64,000 bases of DNA from Balanoglossus misakiensis (taxonomy: Eukaryota > Hemichordata). The notes under the pieces were generated by a model, which did no database searches, had not been told where the DNA came from, and saw nothing but the letters and a program-made list of their open reading frames with translations. Shown in pieces: positions 22,636 to 34,592 of the stretch. The position numbers and the translations under genes are program-made. The first letter of the stretch is position 1, and every line of letters begins with the position of its first letter. The stretch is from contig CM082586.2 of assembly GCA_040954595.2 (NCBI GenBank), positions 6,448,001 through 6,512,000 of the forward strand. Direction: 5' to 3'.

Positions 22636-25600
22636 TATAAGCATTTAGCAGAAGATTTGTTGGTGTACAGTTTGATTCTATGCCCAATAGAGCCAAGAAA
22701 AGCAGTTCTTACAAATTTGGTGTGAAGAAGCTCAGTTGATCGGAAATACAAAGTTCTTTCTGTACTTGCTGGTAACATTTGCCAAGCATTTGAAGGAAAA
22801 CTGTATTTATCATGTGGAAAAGGCTGTAAAGTGACGTCATCGATTCTGTATATCTCAGATTTTGCCTGTGCCGTGACTCTCTTTCAAGAGTGACAGTGAA
22901 TGGAGTGGGCATGAACTGGCCATGCGATCCCCAAGAATCTTGGGTGTCACCGTTTGGTTCGACGATGACGTTCTTGAAGTCGCACCACATTAATTGTGAA
23001 ATTAATAATGAATGGCAGTTCACATGTCAGATTGGACCACAGCGAGAGATTCAACGAAATATGATAGTTTCAAATTACATGTGACTTTAAGAGCTTCAAA
23101 TTACATCATGTACATGGTAGAGCTCGAGCTACAGACAGAAAAGGCGTTTGCAAAAGCGCCCTCAAGAGATTTGTAAATAAATTACCTTGTTTTTACAGAT
23201 ATCGCCATTTATTTTCACCCATACAGCAGTTATGATGTCTGTATTTTGAACGTGTTCCACCACTTGTAATTTATAAAGTACTAAACTGATAGTTCCTGTT
23301 GAAGTTTTGTGTCGTCTTTAGAATAAACAAGGTTTGATCTAAAGTATTCCTTTGTATCTACATTCTGCGGAAGTTTTTTTGTTGGAGTTATTGGGAGCTC
23401 ATTATTAGATTTGATGCAAGTTTGAGTATATTGGGAAATCCTGTGTTTCTCTCATAACATGATCTGTGATACTGATAGCATGGAAATTATCACAAGTCAC
23501 TACTAAACAAGTTCTCGTGCTCAGAAAGCTTGTATGCACAACTCATGCGTTCGTCTAGAATTTCAGCATTGTCACTTCAAGCATAGACTGTGTTCTCGTG
23601 GGTCCGTGTTTCAAGCAGAGCCGTGGCGCGGAAAGAAGTATCTTGAAAACAAGAGGCAACTTAAGATATAACTCTAGGTGGCGCCATAACTTGTAAACCC
23701 CACAGTAATATGAAGTCAACATTGCCAGACCACTAAAAACGGGTAAAAACAATTCAAAAGAGTGTAATCAACTAATATTTATGACCCCAAGTGACCCTGC
23801 CAATAAACAAATGGCCTCTACAATAATGACGTTTTGTTTGCCGTCTACTCTTGCTGATTCTCAAATATTTGCGTTCGAGTGACACCGAATTTAGGTCAGA
23901 TCACCAACTACAGATTACAAACTGCTCGCATTGCCTCTTGAGACACAGTACTGCACAGTGGGGCTTGCCCGTTTAAACAAATGCCAAATTCTTCAAGTTT
24001 TATTGATAGATATATTACATTGCCGTCATATATCGTTTTTGAATGTTTGTTCGCAAGGTCAAAGATGCGACGATAACAGAATCCAATTTTCAGTGGCAAA
24101 CTGCAAAATATCGCAGTAGTGTGATCTACACGACAATATTGATCTAGACATTACATTATAGATAGGAAAAAATGCATGCAAATTATCTATATTCTTATCA
24201 TGATAGAAGGGAAATTTTTCAGTTTACACTCGTTATGTCGAAGCATCGTATCTGAGCTTGTTGTTTGAACTGGAAACATGGACATTGCAAGTGAAATTGC
24301 ATAAGGTTTTGACGACCATCTTCAGCTGTTATTTATAGCATCGGCTCTATAAAAGTCTGAAAACATTCCAAATCGCATGCCATCATCACAACGACACATA
24401 AAGGCAATAGCTTTTTGGAAGCATGAATACCCTACGTTGCCATATTGTCGCTCTATATATATAGTATTGTGTCGTGTGCCTGTTGTTAATAGGATTCGCG
24501 ATATCACTCGTCCACACGGGTTCTTGTGTCCGTCGACAATTGTCATTGCTCCACATATTCCGCTGGGCCAAATGTCACCTGTGTCGGGTCATTGCATGTT
24601 AAAGGGGAGATTTATACCCTTTTATATTCCAGTTGGTGAAGTTGACATGTCTAGTAGAACATGTCCATGTACTTGATAATAGGCGATTTGGGTCATGGAA
24701 ACATCTCACTATTTACACGCGATCAACTTCATGCAAAAATAATTACACATCCACAAACCAATGGCGTAGGTTGAAACAAGCATATTTATTTAATTATTTT
24801 ATAGAAAAAAATCAGCTGTTTTTTTAAGTAAAGGCTAACGACAGATTAGACGAAAAAAAGCCGTCACCACAAGAGAATTCTAGCAAACAATGTGAAGCGT
24901 GAATAACAGAGCCTACATCGATTACAATCACTTGTTGTCACTCTCATATCAGGTTAATCAAGCCCAGGTAGACCAACAAAGAGGGCCAAAGAAACCAATC
25001 AGTCAAACCGAATCCTTCAAATTAACGGAGGGCAAATTCCGGTCGCAGTGTCGTCTTTGAAAGATCTCGGGCACGCGCAGTAACCGCCGTGGTAGCCGGA
25101 TAAACGTACTGGAGACCTGGCACCGTGAAAAAATGCAACGTAAATTATTTATCGAAGTGACAGCTATTTTCGGACAAGTGGCGATAATTCTCCTGAAGGC
25201 ATGCATGCAGGGGGCAGTGGAGTAACTGTGTGCAGGGTTATAAAACAGTTTAGATGACAGGAGATAATTCTGATAACAATTTACTGCACTGACAACCAGG
25301 CTGGCCCGCTCCCCTGTCTGTGTTGATATCGCGCATGATTGACCGTAAATTGGGACCGCAATTGAAATCTCCCAATGCCAGGCAATGCACGTGTATATTC
25401 TTCGAGGCAAGCATTAGTAAAGCCACAGTACATGTACGTGTAATAGAGGGACTGCGGTTAAGCTGACTGTAGGGCTAATGAGAAAAATACGCAATTATGT
25501 TTTACACGGACGTCAGTACTAGCGCTATTGGCCAAAGGTGCCGGGACGCAGAACCGATTTCTCACACAGGCTTTAGCGGTAACTCGCGCCATGATATGTA

Positions 25601-26720
25601 CTGCGCGCTGCCATGTTGAAATTTTAGAAATCGCACCCACAGTTTTATGCAGAGAAGCGATTGGTTAGTTCCCCTTCGTACCACCTGTGGTACAGGTGAA
25701 TACCAGAACGGGCCATTTTATGACCTCACCATGACCCCACATCGTGATAGTTTGCCTGAACGCGGTACTCAAAATTCAACAGCTGCCTCCTGTGGTCTTG
25801 CTTGAAAATGTGTGTAGTTTCTAGAACTCCAGTCGGCCGCTGCAAAGTTGTTCATCAAATTGCAGGGCTCATACCAAAGAAAATGCCGACACTGTAAAAG
25901 GTCATGTAGGGTTCATGAAAATGGCCTGGTGGGCAAAAAGATTATAATTTCACGAACCTTTTGAGTGTTTCTGGTCAGCGAGATATAATTCACTTTAGAT
26001 TTTTTAATGTCCTGAAAGTCGACAAACAAAACACAAACACAAGTACATGTAATGGAAGTTCGAATCCCAGTTGCTGTGGGTTATCACTCGGCACTTGACT
26101 GACCGTTATTGAGAATATATTGTTTTATTGTTTAACGACACGTAAATAAATCGATACCGATCACACAAAAAGATATAAACAACCGAACTCACTGGCTGTG
26201 TTGTCAAAGGCTTGAACACAGGCTTGCTCTAAGTCTTGGAGCTTGCTCCATGCCCGAGTGTACGCCAGGTCACGTAACTGGGTCTAGGACGGATTTCACT
26301 GAAGTGTGCAGCGCTCGGACACGCCCACCGTGTTTTTCATGTTTACATAATTTATATGTACCCTTACGTACCTGCCACATATTGTCTGACTATTCCTAAA
26401 CACACTTTAAAAGCAACGAGTGATTTTGTTTTCATGATTCATTTGAAAAGAACTTACAATGTCGTTTTACATTTGGCTTTTTCACTGTATATGTTTTTAT
26501 TTTGATGGACTGATCGGACATGTGTGGGGCCGGGGTCTATGGTGGGGTTGACAAATGGCTACGGAAACACAATTGCGTAATATATGGCTTCATATTCACG
26601 CGACACTACATGTGGGTGTAGCCGGCCCAGTGCTGTCGTCCCGGTGATGTGGGCCTAGACACCGTATACCGAAGCCTACGACCGTGAAGTACCGTGAGGG
26701 GAAATCTGAAGCCAGTTTAA

Positions 26721-26894
26721 AGGTATACGGTCACCTATACAAATTTAGCGACAGTTACCATGGTAAATCGAGATCTAACCAATCACAGATTTTCAGTGGG
26801 TGGCACACGCGAAAATAAAGCGTTCTTTAGAACACTCAAATACGCCATTTCAACTATATATGGCGATATGTAAATTGGAGGTGACCGTATACCT
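26721..26894. mobile_element. Short TTAA-flanked MITE with AGGTATACGG ends
   Basis: 174-bp element with terminal inverted repeats AGGTATACGGTCACCT and AGGTGACCGTATACCT, flanked by TTAA at 26717-26720 and 26895-26898. A partial relative lies at 31746-31867, and a divergent one near 34060-34240 shares the AGTTACCAT and CAGATTTTCA words. Confidence 0.78.
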
Positions 26895-27650
26895 TTAATT
26901 GATGAGAGAATTTACGTCTGGTGACATTGCCTATAAAATGTACTGAACAACACGGCAGGGAAAATTGGCTTGGCTTGCTGACAGAACTATGGCGAAGTTA
27001 CAATGCAAACCAAAATACAATTATCACCATTTCACAAAACTACTTAGCGAAACACAAACAGCTGCAGGGTATTGTGATTGGACCCAAGCTGTGAACGAAG
27101 GAATAGACGTGTCAAATGCAATTTCACACTGTCGGATATGTAAATTAATCAGGTCGGATATGTAAATTAATCAGCCACACATAGGGGTAATTACATTTTC
27201 AAGGTGTAAACTTGCCGCCATCGTGTTCTAACGCTCACAAAGTTAAAATTCCACAATATTGGTAAAAACATAAAACCACTTTTTGAGGTGTATGACACTA
27301 GCGTACAACAGGTTTATAAATGGATGTTGTAACCGATAACGCAGGGCTTCGGAGATGACGCTGCACACGCCCCCCCCCCCCCCCCCACCGGTCGGTAACC
27401 AGGGCGTGAACTAATGACGGTGTTTCTTATTTGCATACAAGAAAGCAGAACGTCCACATGTCGGAGAATATAATAAAGCACTCGAGTTTGTTGTTATCCA
27501 ATGAAAAAGGTCGGGAGTTGAGCAAAGGACTATTGTCGCGTAGAACATCAAACAGGAGGGAGCGTCAACGCCCGGTGTCAACGTTCTTTTTCTAAATTTC
27601 ACTTCCAAATCGTCGAGACCGTGACACACAGCAGACTGTCTTAATACAAG

Positions 27651-30600
27651 ATGGGTATCAGCAAAAACTTGTGGGATACGAAGGATCTCTCCACGCTCGT
27701 CTTCTGGCGCGCCGTCGTCGGAGAGACCTTAGCGACATTTCTCTTCGTTTTCATCGTCTGTACGGCAATCCTGCCCATACACGGAGTGGTCAACAACGGC
27801 CCGAAGATATTGCAGATCGCCTTCGCCGTCGGCCTGGCCATCGCCACGCTCGTCCACTGCTTTGCGGACATCTCAGGAGCGCACATCAACCCGGCCGTTA
27901 CCGTGGCGATGCTGTTTACAGCCCGGGCAGGTGTTTTTCGCGCCGTGTTCTACGTCGCCGCGCAGTGCGTCGGGGCGATAGGCGGGGCTGCTGTCGTTTA
28001 TGCGTAAGTAATCTCAGCGTGAGTTATTAGCAAACTTCAAATATTTTTGAACAAGTATAATTTATGTTTGTGACTTTTATCAGCAGTCACTTTGAGCTAT
28101 GCTTTCCACAGCGGTTCCTGTTCAATCCCAACATCAAGCCTACTTGTATCATAGTGTAAAAGCCAAACACGTCTTTTTGCGTTATTATCGTCATTTTGAT
28201 TTTAAATTTAGAACGGTCCAGTTAAATGTGCTATCTGATGGGTATTCACAACCATATGACATGTGCATGTATTAACCTCTGTGGCTGTACATTTAAATAT
28301 GAATAAATTAAATACCCGGTAATAAAAGGATGCCACACCCGTTTATTCAGCCACAAATTGCAAGGGTTTACAACAACATGTGGAATGCGCACACGCGGAT
28401 CTCCACAAATTCAAAATGGTGTCGTTTGTCGACTAAGGATAAGGTGGAGACTGAAAATTTCCATCTATTAAAAGTATGCTAATAGCTTCAGCTATTGGGG
28501 GCTTTAACATTTGAATCCAGCCATCAAAGGTGCCCATATACATTTCTTGACTTCCTGATCCCTGCCTGACCTTATAATCTTTGAGTAAATCTCTCCCCCG
28601 CGGGAGAAATTGAACCGCTTAACCGACACAGAAGAAAACAAGAGACGTGAATTGTGAAGGTTACGAAAATGTTGTCCTTTTTCCATCTTATGGGACGCTG
28701 TAATAATACCACACCGGGACGACCAAATTGCGTTGCCTGTTTAGTGAACGCCGGACCAAGAGAAAAAAGTTCATTTGGATAAAAACACATTACGTGACTG
28801 TATGTTTTCTACAATTGTAGTCATGAAACGATTCCGCCACTGCCTATAATAGGGTAACTATGTGGCGATGTAGAAAAGTTTCTTTAATGTACAGAGACAA
28901 AAAATCTTGGGTCAGTTGAAGACAAACTATTCAGTAACGGAAAGGGTACGACGTACAGAAAAAAAAACAAGTCGGTCGACTAAACATCTCTGGTAGGTTA
29001 ATGACCTGCCCGGGACAATATAAAACGTAAGACCACTTTCATTGTGATGCACAGAGTGAATTCGCTTTGGGTTTAATCAGGTTTCATTTCTTTAATCACC
29101 TCCGCGTAGGCGTTTCCCTTGTAAACTGAATTACATGTACTTGTAATTTCCTGTTTAGTGTACTTAGTTCGTGTTCAGCGTTTCAGACATGGATAGAATC
29201 ACCCTTTCCATATATGCAGAGCTCGGTTTGCGTTCTGTCTGGTTCTACTGTCGATAGCTGGGCGTTGAATGGCTGCCAGACTTTTATATGTTTGGTAAAG
29301 GTTTGAATGTGTTTGAAAATGTCCACTGGCGTGTCAGTTTTTGAACACCAATACAACAGGTGTTTCTGTCCACCATGTACGTATTCACGTGACTCGGAAG
29401 AAAAGTATCGCACAATTAAAATAATATTAGAAACTGTTTACTTAGAGCGTACGTATTCAAGTTTTTGAGAAACCTAGCCACGTCATTACGTTCTCTACTT
29501 ACTAGTTTCTACAATTTAATATTGATGTTTCTAACCGTGTCTGTCTGTCTGCTTTGCGGGGTTTTGGAGACCTCAACCACTTGTTTGATTTTGTCGTAGT
29601 TATCACATGTAGGTTCAGTATTCATGCATTTTGTAGGAACTGGGTTCGGTTTTGAGTATTGAATATACACAAGAGAACTCAGGAATATTGTCACACAGCC
29701 CGTCCTTGGGGATAGGTCACTGTATACGAAATTCTCCATTGTGCACTGATTCTCGCATCGTCATGCCCCGAATAAGATCTCTGACTCAAATATTTCTCGG
29801 TGATCTAAAATACAAGCGTGTATTGCCACTTGGCTTTGTCAGGAGCTAGTCAATTATCACGTGCTTGACAGAGACGGCTCCGTCCCAAGAATCACTTGTC
29901 CGTAATGTGGGCCAACATTCTCACATGCCTGGCTGGTTATCATTCGAAGGGTTGTTGCGCGGTCACAACGGTGACTGTTAAAGGGCGACGATCGTCTCAT
30001 GCGCATGTGCCAGACTCTGGTTGCAAAAAAATGTATACAGTCCGTGCCAAAAGGCCATGTGCTGTACTAAAAACAGACAAGATGGCGGCGACCATAGTCA
30101 GCGTCGGAGATCGTGAAATGACAGCAAATTGGGTGAAAAGACGGGACGAAGCCAAACTATACACAGTGCAATGAAATATGGAAGGGAGCGAAGGCAAAGA
30201 AAAGAGGTGCAGTTTCATGAACTATATTTTTACTGCAAAATTCACAAAGAAAGATACCCCGGGGGGGGGGGGCATTTAGCACACGGCGTTTGTTATATTA
30301 ACATGGTTTATGGAGCATTCGGATGTTTATACGATTCATCTTATTTTATGTACAGGTTAACACCCCCGGAGGGACGTGGAAACTTAGGCGTAACTCTGGT
30401 CAACGATTCGTTAACTGAGATCCAAGGATTTGGAATGGAATTTATGCTCACATTCGTGCTGGTGTTTACCGTCTTCGCTACTGTAGACCCTAAACGCAGT
30501 CTGACAGGGAGTCCGGCCCTCGCCATTGGAGTAGCTGTCTTAATCGACCATCTGATTGGCGTAAGTGTCTAATATGTCAAATTCGTATTGTTACATTACT

Positions 30601-30664
30601 GTGGCGTTCTTTTCGCTGCTGATGGAGACAATGAAGATGAGGAGGAGGAGGAGGAGGACGACGG

Positions 30665-30714
<50 letters not shown>

Positions 30715-31727
30715 GTAGTGGTGATTTTGGTGGCGATGGTGACATTTTCTTAGGAACCATTTTTTCTCATTTTCTATTCACCTGAGGGCAGTAAAATGAA
30801 CCCAAGGTGTACCCTCTGATCACGTATATTTCGAAGCTGCAACGACGAACGTAATACTGCTAACAATAGAAACACAGCCTCTGAGCAATTGTAAAGCTAT
30901 AGCCTTTGTTCGTACACGTACATGCCCATGTCTCTTATCATTTGAACCATTGTCTATTAAATCCAACAGCAGCCGAGATGAGCGTGTAGGCTGACGTTCA
31001 TCTCACATTCTTATATAGTCCCGTGACTGCTTCCCACGCATACAAGTCATGATCGACTCGGTGTGCTAAACAGTTCGCTTTTTCATGAAATGTTGTAGGT
31101 GAATCTCGATTCATACAGTTGTTGGGTCGATTGTAATTGCAAATTTTCTCTAGTGATAGGGCAGTCAGTCACAGACGGGGGGTGGGGGGTCACTCAGCGG
31201 TCACAGAAGGGCGCCCTTTATTGAATGTACATTTTGTTCGTCTGTAGATCACTTACACCGGTGCAAGTATGAATCCAGCAAGATCCCTCGGACCAGCAGT
31301 AATCACCGCAAACTATCAAAATTTCTGGGTGAGTGCGCCAGCTAGAGTTCACCTTTTGTTAACCTTTGTTCTCCACGAGCTGTACATGTACAGAACAAAT
31401 ATTTAGACCGTGCAGTCTTAGTTTATATTAAACGTTGTCATTCCGTTAATTACAAAAATGGCAATTATTTGATTTATGATATTTGTTTTTAAATCTAAAT
31501 TATGATATTTACCCGTCCCCCAGGTTTATTGGGCTGGTCCATTAGCTGGCGGGGTGGCAGCTGGATGGTTGTACGTGCTCGTTTTCGGCAAAACGTTGAA
31601 GACTTCGGGAGATTCGTACGCAGACAAGAAGAAAGACGACAACCACACAATAGTGCACTATGGAACAGACAACGGTGCCTATGTGGAGTCCAATACACAG
31701 ACGCCAGAATACGACACACCTCTGTAA
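27651..31727 (+). CDS. AQP4-like aquaporin, gene 2 of the cluster
   Basis: MIP-family channel of 280 residues. Exons 27651-28003, 30356-30560, 31248-31328 and 31524-31727 join in frame. The start ATG opens [19 protein letters not shown], as in the other cluster members, where a tryptophan-containing stretch leads into TM1. The first NPA is at 80-82 (GAHINPAV), the second at 195-197 with Arg198 ([10 protein letters not shown]). TM5 keeps the filter histidine (His183, DHLIG), but the TM2 filter position is Val60 rather than Phe. The exon layout (long first exon, 205 bp, 81 bp, tail) follows vertebrate AQP1/AQP4. The tail is short and charged and ends DTPL, a possible class I PDZ ligand. It lies in tandem with gene 1 and convergent with gene 3. 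Family certain, substrate unproven. Confidence 0.92.
30637..30714. repeat. (AGG)n then (GAT)n trinucleotide microsatellite
   Basis: A GGA/AGG run followed by about 16 GAT units, 77 bp downstream of the donor of the second exon of aquaporin gene 2, so intronic. Confidence 0.93.
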
Positions 31728-31745
31728 AACTGCTACGCCGCTTAA

Positions 31746-31867
31746 AGGTATAAAAGTACTAGTAAATGTATCTCACAAAGGGGCGTGTCTAAGTGTTTGA
31801 ATGACCATGTGACCAGGTGGCGCACTTTTTTTGCGGTGGTTAAATTTGCATACGTGACCGTATACCT
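31746..31867. mobile_element. Degraded relative of the TTAA/AGGTATACGG MITE
   Basis: Left end TTAAAGGTATA and right end GTGACCGTATACCT match the ends of the element at 26721-26894. The right TTAA flank is missing, so the copy is decayed. It starts 18 bp after the gene 2 stop and is likely part of its 3' UTR. Confidence 0.5.
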
Positions 31868-31904
31868 CTATAGAAAATGATTTCATCTGATCGCATTTCT
31901 CAAG

Positions 31905-31910
31905 AATAAA
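31905..31910 (+). terminator. Probable poly(A) signal of aquaporin gene 2
   Basis: AATAAA 178 nt after the stop codon, just past the degraded MITE. Confidence 0.5.
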
Positions 31911-34534
31911 ACACAATTTGTCACATATATGGCCAGTATCTGAACGTACTGTATTCAGATAAAGGCTGGTCAGAATTTAAAAATCCAACAATCCATGCAC
32001 TAAGCGCATATATTCTACTTTGATTTTGTTTATATTAAAATGCTACAGTACAATTTCTTCCGTTGATGGTTGCGGCTTACTTTGAATGAAATAACTAATC
32101 TCTGAAGTATTATTATTTTTTCATCCTTTATTTGCCATCATTCTTTTCCTAACATTATTATTGAATTTCACTCTCATGTGAAATATTAAAATAACCTTAT
32201 CCTCCAAGTTCTTTTCCCGTCCAGAATCCTGGCAACACTACCACTGGATTTTCGGTCGTTCAAAGAGGCTGACGTCATATCTGTTTTCCATGTATTTTGT
32301 CTGTCGTTCACTTTTGAACATTTCAGTTACCATACTTAATATACCATTTCATATATTCGTTAAGGATGTACGCGCAGAACATAAACCGGAAACAGTGCGC
32401 GCCGGGTCTTTTTCGCATAGGATTACATTGAAAATTGCTAGAAAACAAACTTGTACTATTGTCATTTTCACGAAATTTTACACATAGCTCAGTCCAGCAA
32501 ATATAAATTCATTGGTCAAATAAAATATAGGGGTCACCGCGCTCTATTTTTAGATAAATTGCGTCAAAAATTTTGCCCATAGACAAACCATTGGTGAAAA
32601 ATGCTGAGTCAGCAGTTTTCTTCTATTATCGACTAAATTCATGGCTCTTTATTTCAAAAACAAGCGCGGTGACCCCTATATTTTATTACGGATTTTCATT
32701 ATACATACAAAGGAGAATCCAAAAATCCACAATTAAAAAAAATGACAATACTTTCAATTTTACTGAACGTACACCCTTAAACGACACAATTTGATTTCAT
32801 CAGCGTAGCTTTGTTGATGCGCTTCTCTGAATCAGAGTGGAGATGATTATGTTTTCAAGAAACCTGAAAATTTGTCATGTTTTGAATGACGTACATGTAT
32901 ATGCTTTTATATATCTAAGTATACAAATTTCATTTAGCTCAAACATCAAAAGAAATTATTTCCACAACAAATTAGATTTTTTTAAATAACAACTTACCAC
33001 AAGTACAATTCTTCTCGTTATTGTTCACATATTATAATGTGTTTCAATAAGTTAGATAAAAGTATTTTTGTGTATTTTGAATGATTAATAAAACTTTAAC
33101 TGTTTACGTATTTCCGAATGTCTCTCTCCAATGTTTATATAACGATGATAAAAACACGCATAAACGTCATAAACATCCCGTTCACAGCGCACCAAAACAG
33201 CTGGTGTAAAACATGACCAATCACGAAGCGCACAGTGCTCTCCTCTCAGCCAATCAACGATTGGAACGTGTACAGCTGCGTATAGAGATTTCCATTGGTT
33301 GAGAGTGGTCATGTGAATACATAGCTTCGCCAGGTGGTTTTATACAGTTGTACACGCCATTTCATTCGCGCCACTGACTTCACGGTCAACGCATCGTGTC
33401 GGATGACAGGATACCAAAACTCGTCAAGAAGCGAAACAGAAACCACGACGAGACTCGCAATGATGAATAGCTGTTCAAAGATTTTGGGAAATTTATAGGA
33501 CACTGTCGAAAGAAAGGACCACTCCTTCATGTCTGTGGAAGTCTGAACCATCAAGCAATAGGTAAGCGTACACCCACCCTTTTACGTTACTGATCACGTG
33601 GCATGGTTACATTTCCCCAGAACAAGATGGCGTCTCTGCACAGCCATGATGAATGTAAAACGCTTGTTCTTTGAATACTAAACTGTAATCTTGCCGTTAT
33701 AAATGTAACTGTTCGATCGTCTGCATGCGTGTTCCTTGTTCGACATCATGCTCTTGTGTTGGCCAATACATGTATCTAGATAACCCCCTCCAGCGAGTAA
33801 TGAATAGACAATACTACTGGTAGTCAGAATTTGAATCTGCCTGATGTTTTCCCCGTCTATTTTACCCCACGTCATCACACTAAAGAGGTCTGCCGTCCGC
33901 ACTGAGACAAAGGGGATGTTCAGTGTGGTGTAGTATTTTTTAATTAATACGTTTTATTGTGTTTTGATAAAAGTAGTTTTTACATACTTCCAATACTCCC
34001 GACGTTGTTACACAAGATATATAATAAAAATCTTGATTTTATGAAATTGTAGTTTCGTGGGATAACGGTAGACAATCACCTATTAAGCCACAGTTACCAT
34101 AGCTACAAGTTGAGACTTAGCCAATTACAGATTTTCACGTAGTCGGCCACCCCAAAAAGCCATCAGACGACTTAGACACGTAATTTTAACCTTATATGGG
34201 CATATATAGATTAAAGGTTTAGAGTACTTGTATTCCTTTAATGCAAGGCATCCGACTGGGAATATGTTTGATACAAGAGTGTCCCATAACGTGAAAAAAA
34301 ATCTACTGCAAATAACATACGAGTAGGGCTATCATACTGCTATGAGTATCACCTTAATATAACATAATAAGTAATTGATTGGTTCGAGGACTATTTTCAC
34401 ATACAGTCTGTCAGGGGTTAAACAGTTCTATACATTTGATACACACAGTTTTCTTTGTAAACTGAGCTAAACACATTGATTTTTTTCATCATCATGATAC
34501 CCCGATTTGCTCCTCGCAAGTGATCACAGTTCTG
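31911..34534. other. Intergenic region between convergent aquaporin genes 2 and 3
   Basis: No gene recognised. It contains a group of CCAAT and inverse CCAAT boxes (33217-33298), a splice-donor-like AGGTAAGCG near 33561 that could mark the end of a noncoding exon, and a divergent copy of the TTAA MITE family near 34060-34240. Confidence 0.5.
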
Positions 34535-34540
34535 TTTATT
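34535..34540 (-). terminator. Probable poly(A) signal of aquaporin gene 3
   Basis: TTTATT on plus reads AATAAA on minus, 53 nt past the stop codon of gene 3. Confidence 0.5.
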
Positions 34541-34592
34541 AAATTACCATCTCTGTCAACATAATCCCTTTCTGATATATAAGCACCTTGCT

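Larger units (their letters stand above)
21409..27650. other. Intergenic region between aquaporin genes 1 and 2
   Basis: About 6.2 kb with no gene recognised on either strand; short open frames lack family motifs. The first part is probably the gene 1 3' UTR (AATAAA at 21956-21961). It contains two short inverted-repeat elements (22551-22635 and 26721-26894) and a C homopolymer near 27370-27386, shortly upstream of the gene 2 start. Confidence 0.55.

Noticed and set aside
25003-25410. 135-codon minus open frame
   Set aside because: No recognisable domain. Composition looks random and no exon-like borders are present.
26050-26110. tRNA B-box-like GTTCGAATCCCAG
   Set aside because: No A box or cloverleaf could be fitted upstream. 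It may be a truncated SINE fragment, but the evidence is too thin to call.
30565-30785. Open frames encoding poly-Met, poly-Asp or poly-Glu
   Set aside because: They read the AGG/GAT microsatellite in an aquaporin gene 2 intron.
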